A stretch of DNA of 64,000 bases, from NCBI RefSeq assembly GCF_000808535.1, contig NZ_JWLV01000045.1:62001-126000 (forward strand), given 5' to 3'. This stretch comes from Vibrio sinaloensis. Its GTDB lineage: Bacteria; Pseudomonadota; Gammaproteobacteria; Enterobacterales; Vibrionaceae. A program made the translations under genes and the position numbers. Under the pieces are notes generated by a model that saw only the letters and a list, made by a program, of their open reading frames with translations, was not told the origin of the DNA and ran no database searches. How positions within the stretch are numbered: the first letter of the stretch is position 1; each line of letters opens with the position of its first letter. Shown in pieces: positions 8,511-15,865 of the stretch.

Positions 8511-8638
8511 GCATAACGCCGCGTTAAGTAGTGAGCAACGCCACCACGGAACCTAACCATACCACCTTAAACACAAGACCCAACGATGGAATGAAAAATG
8601 CCATGCGTTGGGAATCTGTCTTAAACGCTTTGTTATGT
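8511..8638 (-). repeat. attC 15
   Basis: GCGTT stem class, right arm CTTAAACGCTTTGTTATG. Confidence 0.92.
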
Positions 8639-9202
8639 TTATTTTACTTCTTGGATTTTAGCTTTGGCTTTAATAATTAGATCTTTAACTTTAGATAAGT
8701 CTTCTAAGTTGTAATATGCGGCTACGCCACCAATTTTACCACTAGAAACTGCTGCCATAACTTTATCACCAGAGCTAAATGTTGAAATTTTCAGATCACC
8801 TTTTGTCGAATAATCAGCTTGAAAATCTTCAAATTTTGTTACGTCTGGCTTGATTTTAGAAATATAGTCAATGCCTGCAATCAGTGAATCAATTTCATCA
8901 AAGTCGATATAAGTTGTATGCTTTTTATCGTAACGGCCGTCTTCTTTGAAAGCTTCAATCGTAATGCCATACTCTTTCTGACCGCTAGTAACGTTAGTAA
9001 ACTCTTTACTTTCTACGTTAACAAGAGTGTTGTATAAGCCATTTGCTGTACCAATTTTATGGAAACCGCGCACTAGAACAACACCAGTTTTCGCACTAAA
9101 CTGCTCTAGTTTAGTTTTTGCAGCAGGAACTGTGTCCTTTAAATTGTTAGCTGAAACACTGCACGATAGAAGAGCTAGAGCAATAATAGAAAGTTTTTTC
9201 AT
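8639..9202 (-). CDS. Secreted or periplasmic protein of unknown function
   Basis: The product is 187 aa with a clean Sec signal peptide: M-K-K, a hydrophobic core L-S-I-I-A-L-A-L-L-S-C, and a likely cut after V-S-A near residue 18. The mature part is mixed alpha/beta, lysine-rich, without cysteines, and ends in an amphipathic helix. I recognise no family. It has its own upstream region with a TATAAT box and a palindrome, so this cassette probably carries its own promoter instead of relying on the array promoter. Confidence 0.82.
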   Translation of the reverse strand: MKKLSIIALALLSCSVSANNLKDTVPAAKTKLEQFSAKTGVVLVRGFHKIGTANGLYNTLVNVESKEFTNVTSGQKEYGITIEAFKEDGRYDKKHTTYIDFDEIDSLIAGIDYISKIKPDVTKFEDFQADYSTKGDLKISTFSSGDKVMAAVSSGKIGGVAAYYNLEDLSKVKDLIIKAKAKIQEVK

Positions 9203-9233
9203 GATAATTTAGTCCGATGTGTAATGAACCATT

Positions 9234-9253
9234 ATTATATGGTATATCATACC
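9234..9253 (-). promoter_or_regulatory. Promoter with palindrome before the secreted-protein gene
   Basis: On the minus strand TATAAT lies at 9239-9234, about 30 bp before the start codon. Just upstream of it is a perfect GGTAT-GAT-ATACC inverted repeat (9241-9253), where a regulator would overlap the -10/-35 spacer. The -35 hexamer is weak (TTAAAT). Confidence 0.45.
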
Positions 9254-9289
9254 TGCATTTAATGATCGATATCATGACTGTACGAATAA

Positions 9290-9419
9290 ACATAACGCCG
9301 CGTTAAGGGGCAGCAACGCGCTGCCACCAAACTTCAATTTACCACCGAAAACACAGATGCCAAGATTTGAGCCGGAGTCGCCACGCGTTGACTGTCCCTC
9401 TTGAACGCTTTGTTATGCA
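9290..9419 (-). repeat. attC 16
   Basis: GCGTT stem class, left arm CCGCGTTAAGGGGC and right arm TTGAACGCTTTGTTATGC. Its central part is more divergent than the others. Confidence 0.9.
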
Positions 9420-9425
9420 ACTTTT

Positions 9426-9647
9426 TTACTTGCAGAAGGTTTCAATATACAAGGCTTCGACCTTGTCTCGTGCCCACTGAGTTCTGCGTAAAAACTTTAA
9501 TGATGATTTGATAGATGGGTTGCTGTAGAAACAGTTGATTTGAATTTCTGCATCTAAGCCTTCCCAACCATAGTGCTCTTGTAGACGCACAAGGATCTTT
9601 TCTAAGGTTAATCCGTGCAGTGGGTTATTGGGTTGCTCTTGGCTCAT
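9426..9647 (-). CDS. VF530-family DNA-binding protein
   Basis: The product is 73 aa and matches the VF530 (DUF2132) family along its whole length: [17 protein letters not shown]-x-L, [20 protein letters not shown], and W-A-R-x-K-V-E-x-L-Y. The founding member from Vibrio fischeri is a small helical protein reported to bind DNA. The physiological role is not known to me. About 150 bp between its start and attC 17 hold no gene I can support. Confidence 0.92.
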   Translation of the reverse strand: MSQEQPNNPLHGLTLEKILVRLQEHYGWEGLDAEIQINCFYSNPSIKSSLKFLRRTQWARDKVEALYIETFCK

Positions 9648-9794
9648 TTCTGTCGATTCCTACAATACTAAATTCAAAGGCTGAGTTTACCAGAGCGAAC
9701 ACAAATACTTTCAAATTTTTTCTACCTGAAAAGCCTATGTAGAACGAGCATTTTTTGCTTTCAAGAGGGCCTAAAAGATCAAACTTCGGACAGT

Positions 9795-9921
9795 TGCATA
9801 ACGCCCTGTTAAGGTGTGAGCAACGCAATACTGAAGTTCCCGCATACCACCTTAAACACTAAACGCAACGCATAGCAGAAATGCCACGCGTTGCGAATCA
9901 CTCTTAAACAGCTTGTTAGGC
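9795..9921 (-). repeat. attC 17
   Basis: CTGTT stem class, right arm CTTAAACAGCTTGTTAGGC. Confidence 0.92.
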
Positions 9922-9930
9922 TTGTAGCAC

Positions 9931-10233
9931 TCAGAAGTTAAAGCTTAGACCCGAAGATTGAGCTAGGTCATAAAGATATCTAGCTTTATCAAAGTCCCTA
10001 TATGTTTGGTTGGTCATAAAGGAGTACGCTTTGCTGTACGAAGCATCGAAATACCTAACAATGAACTGAGATACACCTTCGATATCATCAAAATCGTAAG
10101 CTATACTAATTTGGTTTCCACCCAAGTTAATACTTACGAAATTTTCGTCATCATTATAATCCCAAACCAGTTGACCAGACTTAGTCTGTTCAATCAAACT
10201 GTCCAGCATTTCATGAATTTTGGGTGGCAACAT
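9931..10233 (-). CDS. Hypothetical cytosolic protein
   Basis: The product is 100 aa, acidic and aromatic, with no membrane segment or cysteine. No family is recognised. It overlaps the end of the upstream membrane protein by 23 bp, and both sit in one cassette, so they are probably translated together and act together. Cassettes with two genes are usually toxin-antitoxin or effector-immunity pairs. The partner here has two membrane helices, which would fit a membrane effector with a cytosolic partner, but that is inference. Confidence 0.65.
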   Translation of the reverse strand: MLPPKIHEMLDSLIEQTKSGQLVWDYNDDENFVSINLGGNQISIAYDFDDIEGVSQFIVRYFDASYSKAYSFMTNQTYRDFDKARYLYDLAQSSGLSFNF

Positions 10234-10795
10234 CTAAATCTCCTCCAGCAGGATTAACTTCTTCAATCTTTTGCTTTAGTAGCAATATTTTGTCTGTTGT
10301 TTTCTTAATTTTTGCATTGGGTATAGAGTTCGATACACCTTTGGTAAATACCATAAGCTCTTGCTCTATTGTACCTAAAGTGTTTAGCTTACCAGTATCT
10401 ACTTCATCTAACTCAGGCTTTAGTTTAATGCACAGTTTTCGAAAATGCTGAAATGATTTATAAGCCGATTTGTAATCAGCTGACATTAATGAATGATTAA
10501 TATCATCTAGTAACGAAATACAATCACTAGTTCCTGAAGCTTGTTCGATCTTCTTTGCTTGATCTAATATGTCAGAAGCCGTTTCTCTAATAGATTTTGA
10601 GATATTGACACTGTGTATCACCTCACATACAGCAATGAGCAATCCAATTATCGAAGCCACAGTGCCTATATATGAAAGCAACCCCTGCGGTCCAGCATCA
10701 CCTACTGGAACAAAGTACCCACAGAAGTAATACGCACTTACAGCAATCCCTATTGATATGAGTGTGTAAACTATTCTTATATTTAGAAATCTCAT
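10211..10795 (-). CDS. Two-TM protein with coiled cytosolic tail
   Basis: From the ATG at 10795 the product is 194 aa. Two membrane helices lie near residues 8-27 (R-I-V-Y-T-L-I-S-I-G-I) and 38-60 (L-L-S-Y-I-G-T-V-A-S-I-I-G-L-L), followed by a helical cytosolic tail of about 130 residues. A TTG at 10888 would add 31 residues and has little support. It is the first gene of a two-gene cassette. This topology resembles membrane sensors or effectors in phage-defence pairs, but no specific family is recognised. Confidence 0.65.
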   Translation of the reverse strand: MRFLNIRIVYTLISIGIAVSAYYFCGYFVPVGDAGPQGLLSYIGTVASIIGLLIAVCEVIHSVNISKSIRETASDILDQAKKIEQASGTSDCISLLDDINHSLMSADYKSAYKSFQHFRKLCIKLKPELDEVDTGKLNTLGTIEQELMVFTKGVSNSIPNAKIKKTTDKILLLKQKIEEVNPAGGDLDVATQNS

Positions 10796-10894
10796 TATTC
10801 CATTCTGCCAATGTACGTTCGATGCTGATTTTACATTCTGCTTATGCAAACGCAAGCCTAATACCTTATCAAATGCTGAGCGAGCCAATACGTA

Positions 10895-11024
10895 AGCCTA
10901 ACGCCGCGTTAAGTGGTGAACAACGCCAACCACCAAACCTAAACCATTGTACCTTAAACACTAAACCTGACTGGAACTGAAAGCGCCAAGCGTTGTGAAT
11001 CCGCCTTAAACGCCTTGTTATGTT
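10895..11024 (-). repeat. attC 18
   Basis: GCGTT stem class, right arm CTTAAACGCCTTGTTATG. It overlaps the end of the next cassette gene. Confidence 0.92.
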
Positions 11025-11425
11025 CGTAGCCTCGTATGCCACCTAGTTACTTCCGAAAGCCTACTTTCATAGACCTTATTCACAGTTGCTACATGAGCTG
11101 TGCAGTCAAAATTAAACAACACTACACGTTTTTTAATGGTTTTTACTCTATCCGTATCTACTTCAACTGTTAAACAAGCTTTCAATAACTTTGATAAGTC
11201 GATATTTTCCTTTATAGCTTCGCTTCTAAACCAAGCTGATAGCTCATTGGAAATATACAGTTCTAGCTCACCAACAATCGAATGTGAAACTGTTCCATCG
11301 AGCAAGTTAATACACAAGACACCATTGGGCAGCTCAGACAATGTTTCGAGGTCTTCCCCCATCCGCCAACCGGCAAACATTTTGGGTAGAACTTCAACGT
11401 AGTGATTAATCCTTTTTAGTCCCAT
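11018..11425 (-). CDS. Hypothetical cassette protein
   Basis: The product is 135 aa and no family is recognised. It is a soluble alpha/beta protein with a basic K-K-R-V-V-L-F-N-F-D stretch in the C-terminal third and a run of R and W near the end. The start is the ATG at 11425 with AGAGGG upstream; the frame open further upstream is attC read-through. Sole gene of its cassette. Confidence 0.65.
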   Translation of the reverse strand: MGLKRINHYVEVLPKMFAGWRMGEDLETLSELPNGVLCINLLDGTVSHSIVGELELYISNELSAWFRSEAIKENIDLSKLLKACLTVEVDTDRVKTIKKRVVLFNFDCTAHVATVNKVYESRLSEVTRWHTRLRT

Positions 11426-11436
11426 ATTCCCTCTAG

Positions 11437-11565
11437 AACATAACGCCCTGTTAAGGGGTGAGCAACGCAATACAAAAGCCGCCGCATACCACCTTAAACA
11501 CCAAAACCAACGCATAGTGAAAATGCCACGCGTTGCGAATCCCTCTTGAACAGTTTGTTATGTGC
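11437..11565 (-). repeat. attC 19
   Basis: CTGTT stem class, left arm CCCTGTTAAGGGG and right arm TTGAACAGTTTGTTATG. Confidence 0.92.
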
Positions 11566-11568
11566 GTG

Positions 11569-12027
11569 CTAACTGAGGTACTTTTGCCAATGTTGCTGCC
11601 CTTTCAAAACTACTCTGTAATCTTTGTAGTCCAATGAACTGTAGAGCTTTTTAGCTGCAACATTATCATCACCAACTTCTAGTGTGATTTTGAGGTAATC
11701 ATTATCACGACAATACTGTTCGATACCATTCAATTGCGCCTTGCCAACCCCTTTACCGCGAAAGCTGTCCGACACCATAAAATCATGGATATTCATAACT
11801 CTTTGCGCACGATAAGTTGAGAACGATTCAAAGCAAACCGCAAAACCAGCAGGCTTATTGTCGACAAAACTGATAAATCCGTGGAAATAAGGCAACGCAA
11901 ATAGCCGAGCAATTACTGAGAGATCTAGTTCAACTGAGAATCCAGACAGATACTCTTTGAACAGAGTCTCGAATATACTTTTGTCCTCAATGCTTTCTGT
12001 TTCGATACGCCTGATTGTGATTTCCAT
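11569..12027 (-). CDS. GNAT acetyltransferase
   Basis: The product is about 152 aa. It contains I-H-D-F-M-V-S-D-S-F-R-G-K-G-V-G-K-A-Q (the R-G-x-G-x-G/A acetyl-CoA loop), then L-E-V-G-D-D-N-V-A-A-K-K-L-Y-x-S-L-D-Y. The start is taken at the ATG at 12027, with GGTGG eight bases upstream; another ATG two codons earlier is too close to that site. The substrate is unknown. It is only distantly similar to the GNAT genes at 5409 and 14475. Confidence 0.87.
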   Translation of the reverse strand: MEITIRRIETESIEDKSIFETLFKEYLSGFSVELDLSVIARLFALPYFHGFISFVDNKPAGFAVCFESFSTYRAQRVMNIHDFMVSDSFRGKGVGKAQLNGIEQYCRDNDYLKITLEVGDDNVAAKKLYSSLDYKDYRVVLKGQQHWQKYLS

Positions 12028-12044
12028 ATTCATTTCCACCAAAG

Positions 12045-12142
12045 CACATAACGCCGCATTAAGGTGTGAGCGACGCTTGGCTATACTTAAGCGAAGCGAA
12101 AATGCCAAGCGTTGCGAATCACTCTTAAATGCTTTGTTATAT
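12045..12142 (-). repeat. attC 20 (short form)
   Basis: It is about 98 bp, while the others are near 128. It keeps the GCATT stem class (CCGCATTAAGG with CTTAAATGCTTTGTTAT) and the inner AAGCGTTG/GCGACGCTT arms, but most of the variable loop is missing. Confidence 0.9.
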
Positions 12143-12703
12143 TTTTATTTGCCACAAAGTGATGTTTGTATCCTTTTCAACACCCCTGACTACCAACCCC
12201 TGACTTTCTAACTTAATCAGGATATCAGCTACGACCCTAAAACTAATTGATAATATATGACCAATACCAGTCGCCGTGTAAGCATTGTTGGGATGCTCTT
12301 TTAGGTAATCCAAAATGAGCTGTTCAAAACTGTCTTCCGCAGCTGTTTTAAAGCTATTTTTCAAACTATGCCTTAGTGATTTGATTGTGGATGAGTTTAG
12401 TTCCGGAGCGTCCCGCTTAATGGATTCGACAACCTCTTCGGTTTTAGCGCTTAACACTTTCTCAATACCATTGGCTACGATGAAATTTTTTTCATCAGAA
12501 TAATCACTGGGAGCATATAGAACCTGAGGCTTTTTAACTAAAATAACAAAAAATGTCACCACTATGACTAATGGGAAAAGCATCACGAAATAAACAAAGC
12601 TTTGTTGAATTTCTAATGGCAGTAGAACCAAAGCACCAGTTGCAAACGCTTCTGCTACACCTGCGAAAATCGCCACAATTGTTAAAGGATTACTAACTTT
12701 CAA
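12137..12703 (-). CDS. Two-TM protein with C-terminal winged-helix-like region
   Basis: The start is read as TTG at 12703, which has GGAG six bases upstream; the longer frame to 12946 translates attC 21 and part of the neighbouring cassette. The product is 188 aa with membrane helices near residues 5-28 and 37-58, a charged linker, and a C-terminal region (I-L-D-Y-L-K-E, then Y-T-A-T-G-I-G-H-I-L, and L-I-K-L-E-S-Q-G-L-V-V-R) that reads as a winged helix. It may be a membrane-bound sensor. No family is recognised. Confidence 0.7.
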   Translation of the reverse strand: MKVSNPLTIVAIFAGVAEAFATGALVLLPLEIQQSFVYFVMLFPLVIVVTFFVILVKKPQVLYAPSDYSDEKNFIVANGIEKVLSAKTEEVVESIKRDAPELNSSTIKSLRHSLKNSFKTAAEDSFEQLILDYLKEHPNNAYTATGIGHILSISFRVVADILIKLESQGLVVRGVEKDTNITLWQIKI

Positions 12704-12727
12704 TTCGTACTCCACACTTGATAAAAA

Positions 12728-12855
12728 ATATAACGCCGCGTTAAGTGGTGAACAACGCCAACCACCAAACCTAAACCATTCTACCGTAGTCACTAAATTC
12801 AACTTAAGCTGAGGTCGCCAAGCGTTGTGAATCCGCCTTAAACGCCTTGTTAGGC
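12728..12855 (-). repeat. attC 21
   Basis: GCGTT stem class, right arm CTTAAACGCCTTGTTAGGC. It is the attC of ORF-less copy E. Confidence 0.93.
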
Positions 12856-13279
12856 GAAGTTTTCCACCAGTGTTTAAGTCGTTTTGAAAGCAGATTACCC
12901 TAAACCCAATAAGCAACCAAACACCCACTGACGTTTTGTGATTCAAGAACCATAAAAGCCACTATGTTTCAGCCAAGATTTTAACAACCACGAAATGCTG
13001 ACCTTCAGCAACAAAGCAGGTTTTGAACCCGAAAATGCCAAAGCTACAAACTAGCAGCAAAATCGAAAGCCTCAATTGACTTGCCCTTTCCACACTTTGG
13101 GCCAGTGAAACTCACAACCAACCGACTATGAAAGCCAATGAGGCAACCCGCAAACCTTGGCATGTTTTACGGCCAGAGAGATTCAAGAATTTGAACCGAC
13201 AATCTTGAATTGCCGACTTAGAAAAACGAATGCTCAAAGAGACCTAAGAAAATGAGAACAAAGAACTTTCCTGCCCGTC
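12856..13279 (-). repeat. ORF-less cassette family 1, copy E
   Basis: This fifth copy is again 424 bp. It is separated from copies A and B by about 11 kb of unrelated cassettes, so it moved as a cassette and not by local tandem duplication. Confidence 0.85.
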
Positions 13280-13408
13280 GCCTAACGCCCAATTAAGGGG
13301 TGAACAACGCTTACACCCAAACCTAAAGCATTGTGCCATAAACACTAAATTTGAAGTAGATGCAAAAATGCCAAGCGTTGTGAATCCCTCTTAAATTGCT
13401 TGTTAGCT
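13280..13408 (-). repeat. attC 22
   Basis: CAATT stem class, right arm CTTAAATTGCTTGTTAGC. Confidence 0.92.
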
Positions 13409-13847
13409 ATGTACTCAACTTTTTCAATTTAGCCTCTTTAACTAGCCTTTTGCTTTCTAGTTTAGCAATCGCCTCTTGATAGTTTTTAAGGTTGTCATAC
13501 CTTTTCCACCAACGATATGCTACGCCAACAAACGCAGACCAAAGAATAAGTGAAGCAATTTGGGGAATACGAAAAAGGTTTCCTAGACCAGCAAGATCAA
13601 ATGCAAGAGGTATTAAGTTAGCCAAGCCGAAAAGAAAGAACATTGCAAATATTCCTTTGAAAGAGGAACGGCTCATTTCAACACTAGATTTTCTAATTTT
13701 TCCAAGATGTTCGATTTCAAAGTCGATAAGGTCAATGTCATCTTTTAGACTCTTAGCTCTCGACTTTTTGTATACTGCAACAACAAACATCACTATTACA
13801 GTCCCTAAAATACCAATTAGCAGACTTTTAAGATCCGTTCCATTCAT
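13407..13847 (-). CDS. Membrane protein with coiled segments
   Basis: The product is 146 aa with three predicted helices: residues 8-26 (L-L-I-G-I-L-G-T-V-I-V-M-F), 66-84 (I-F-A-M-F-F-L-F-G-L-A) and 96-113. Charged, coiled-coil-like stretches lie between helices 1 and 2 and at the C-terminus (K-L-E-S-K-R-L-V-K-E-A). No family is recognised. It is the sole gene of its cassette. Confidence 0.7.
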   Translation of the reverse strand: MNGTDLKSLLIGILGTVIVMFVVAVYKKSRAKSLKDDIDLIDFEIEHLGKIRKSSVEMSRSSFKGIFAMFFLFGLANLIPLAFDLAGLGNLFRIPQIASLILWSAFVGVAYRWWKRYDNLKNYQEAIAKLESKRLVKEAKLKKLST

Positions 13848-13867
13848 ACTATCATTTTTCCTTGAAT

Positions 13868-13996
13868 AGCTAACGCCGCGTTAAGTGGTGAACAACGCCA
13901 ACCACCAAACCTAACCCATTGTACCTTATACACTTAACCTGACTGGAACTGAAATCGCCAAGCGTTGTGAATCCGTCTTAAACGCCTTGTTATGTG
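13868..13996 (-). repeat. attC 23
   Basis: GCGTT stem class, right arm CTTAAACGCCTTGTTATG. Confidence 0.92.
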
Positions 13997-13997
13997 T

Positions 13998-14327
13998 TTA
14001 TTCTTCGTAGATATCAATAATATGCTCAGGACCAAATACGACATCATCACCGCATTTTAGTAATACGTTCCCATATGGATCGTTGTCCAATGTACCTACA
14101 TATAAGCCTTTCTCTAGCTCTTTGACTTCCACCCACATTCGTTCAACAGAAACCCCTTCTTCGGAGTCAGGGTCAAGCATATTGAAGATAAGCTTAACAA
14201 TAGACCCTAACTTAATTGAAGATCGGGCGTCAGAACTAGAAACCCAAAACGTGTCAGGATATTCTTTGCTAAGTAACTCTCCATCCTCAAGAAAATAACC
14301 ATCTTTCTTATATGTTGCTAGTTCCAT
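13998..14327 (-). CDS. DUF2314-like protein
   Basis: The product is 109 aa. The second half has the pattern R-M-W-V-E-V, then Y-V-G-T-L-D-N-D-P-Y-G, then C-G-D-D-V-V-F and H-I-I-D-I, which resembles DUF2314/DUF2185-type domains found in immunity-like proteins. It is acidic. The start is the ATG at 14327, eight bases after a strong AGGAGG; the frame open upstream is attC 24. Function unknown. Confidence 0.7.
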   Translation of the reverse strand: MELATYKKDGYFLEDGELLSKEYPDTFWVSSSDARSSIKLGSIVKLIFNMLDPDSEEGVSVERMWVEVKELEKGLYVGTLDNDPYGNVLLKCGDDVVFGPEHIIDIYEE

Positions 14328-14338
14328 ACTGCCTCCTA

Positions 14339-14468
14339 CACATAACGCCTTGTTAAGGTGTGAGGCACGCAATACCGAAGCTTCCGCATTCCACCTTAAC
14401 CGCTAAAACCAACGCATAGTAAAAATGCCACGCGCGCCGAATCACTCTTGAACAATTTGTTATGTAGC
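14339..14468 (-). repeat. attC 24
   Basis: Left arm CCTTGTTAAGG pairs with right arm TTGAACAATTTGTTATG, a TTGTT variant of the stem. Confidence 0.9.
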
Positions 14469-14474
14469 CGACTT

Positions 14475-14945
14475 TCAGGTTAGTGCCTTCTGTCCAATTT
14501 GGATTTTGGGTGCAATACCAGCTTTGCGATACAAAGCTAGAGCTGATTCATTGAAAGAATATACTTCTAACCACAGCTCTTCTCCGCCGTTAGAAATAGC
14601 CCTTTCCTCAAACGCCTCTATGAGCGCCAGTCCAACACCTTGACTTCTAAAGCATGAATCCACAACAATCAGTTCAACGCTTGCGATCTTTCGTTGTTTG
14701 AGTGTCCAAGACTTACGAGCCCATAGCTCACCAAAAACAAAACCTACTAACTCCCCTTTGCTTTCGGCTACCAGAAAAATCGACCTTTCACTTTCGATTA
14801 TCTTGTGTAGGTCTATTTTTTGTTCAATTTCTTCCGGTGATAAAAAGTCATCAGGTAAATTTGCTTGATGATACTCATTAAGCTGAAACTGTAGTTTCTT
14901 GATAACACAGATATCTTCAATGCGAGCTTGGCGAATATTTAACAT
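14475..14945 (-). CDS. GNAT acetyltransferase
   Basis: The product is 156 aa. The acetyl-CoA loop is C-F-R-S-Q-G-V-G-L-A-L-I, preceded by the strand S-V-E-L-I-V-V-D, and the end reads L-W-L-E-V-Y-S-F-N-E-S-A-L-A-L-Y-R-K-A-G. It looks like a standard RimI-type GNAT. The substrate is unknown. A bacterial chromosomal integron commonly carries several such genes; this is the third in this stretch. Confidence 0.88.
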   Translation of the reverse strand: MLNIRQARIEDICVIKKLQFQLNEYHQANLPDDFLSPEEIEQKIDLHKIIESERSIFLVAESKGELVGFVFGELWARKSWTLKQRKIASVELIVVDSCFRSQGVGLALIEAFEERAISNGGEELWLEVYSFNESALALYRKAGIAPKIQIGQKALT

Positions 14946-14978
14946 ATATAAATCCTTTTAACTTAGCGTCCTCTCGCG

Positions 14979-15107
14979 GCTACATAACGCCCAATTAACG
15001 TGTGAGCAGCGCAAGCACTGAACTTAACCACTGAGCCGTAAACACTTAACTCAACTCGAAGTGAGAGCGCCAAGCGTTGCGAATCACTGTTGAATTGTTT
15101 GTTATGT
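14979..15107 (-). repeat. attC 25
   Basis: CAATT stem class, left arm CCCAATTAACG and right arm TTGAATTGTTTGTTATG. Confidence 0.9.
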
Positions 15108-15560
15108 TTTACCACAAACACATGATTTAATTGAGAAAGAACTGCTATTTCTAACGAGTTTTCTGAAGTAAACCACAAGGCTGAAACCAACTTGACCGCC
15201 AAAGGCGACCAACCTAAAACGTGTAATTCCACTTCCCTGCCCAATGAGGCAACCCGACCAGCAAACAACAAGCACCCTTTCTTTCCAACCAAAGCGCAAA
15301 ACAATGCCGAATTGCCGAGGCAACTGCTAAACCGAAATGCTAATTGGCTAAGAACCTAGAAGCGACTTTGAGCCAGTTACACCAGAAACCAGCCACCACG
15401 ACCTGACAATGAAGCAACCCGCGAACATTGGCATGTTTTACGGGTTGAGAGATTCAAGAACTTAGACCGACAATGCGGATTTGCTGAGTCTACTAGGAAC
15501 GGATTGCCAGAGGGACAAAGAACTAGAGCCTAAGACATTTAAGCATTTGAAATACAAGTA
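15108..15560 (-). repeat. ORF-less cassette family 2, copy F
   Basis: About 450 bp with no supported gene. The part near 15400-15550 is closely similar to the cassette at 63700-63880 (shared ACGACCTGACAATGAAGCA and GAACATTGGCATGTTTTACG), and more distantly similar to family 1 in the same relative place. Two minus-strand frames (15102-15323, 14963-15304) have no conserved counterpart of the same structure. Confidence 0.7.
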
Positions 15561-15673
15561 AACATAACGCCCTGTTAAGGTGTGAGCAACGCAATACCAG
15601 AGCTGCCGCATACCACCTTAATCACTAAAATCAACGCATGGTAAAAATACCACGCGTTGCGAATCACTCTTAA
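15561..15673 (-). repeat. attC 26, left portion of the split site
   Basis: CTGTT stem class with left arm CCCTGTTAAGG and complete central part, ending at CTCTTAA. The missing right arm (ACAGTTTGTTAGG) is found at 62379-62391 on the other side of the island. This is the attC of the Mrr-like cassette. Confidence 0.9.
15667..15673. other. Left attachment core (attL) of the island
   Basis: CTCTTAA, in the context GAATCA-CTCTTAA-GAATTACC. To its left the sequence is ordinary attC; to its right it is unlike any attC. CATCTCA repeats at 15697, 15769 and 15779 lie between the core and the recombinase and could be arm-type recombinase sites. Confidence 0.8.
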
Positions 15674-15865
15674 GAATTACCAATTACGTTTCACACCATC
15701 TCATCATGCATCAGGATTCAACTTAAGTCATTGATTTAAAATAATTTAAATATCTTTCAGCATCACATCATCTCACTACATCTCACAGCTCCGACACCCC
15801 CTTGCGTACCCCTAAAACCGTTGTTAACTTGAAGGGGAACACACAAATAAACGGAGGATAACAGC
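15674..15865 (+). other. Island left end and recombinase leader
   Basis: It holds three CATCTCA repeats (15697, 15769, 15779) that may be arm sites and an inverted ACCCCT/AGGGGA pair near 15809-15838. CGGAGG lies at 15851-15856 and the recombinase ATG at 15866. Confidence 0.5.

Larger units (their letters stand above)
1..15673 (-). mobile_element. Superintegron cassette array, left part
   Basis: A run of VCR-like attC sites alternates with single short genes or ORF-less segments. Almost all cassette genes read on the minus strand, so the array is oriented with attI beyond the right side of the window. The attC arms fall into covarying classes: a left arm ending in ...GCGTTAAG pairs with a right arm containing CTTAAACGC, CTGTTAAG with CTTAAACAG, CAATTAAG with CTTAAATTG, and GCATTAAG with CTTAAATGC. 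That covariation is direct evidence of the folded single-strand attC stem. The array is interrupted at 15673 by a 46.7 kb island and resumes at 62379. Confidence 0.95.

Noticed and set aside
9625..9828. 67-codon frame upstream of the VF530 gene
   Set aside because: It begins in attC 17, has no own start signal and overlaps the VF530 start in another frame.
12704..12946. N-terminal extension of the 188-aa membrane protein
   Set aside because: It translates attC 21 and part of the ORF-less cassette E; a TTG with GGAG at the correct distance lies inside the cassette.
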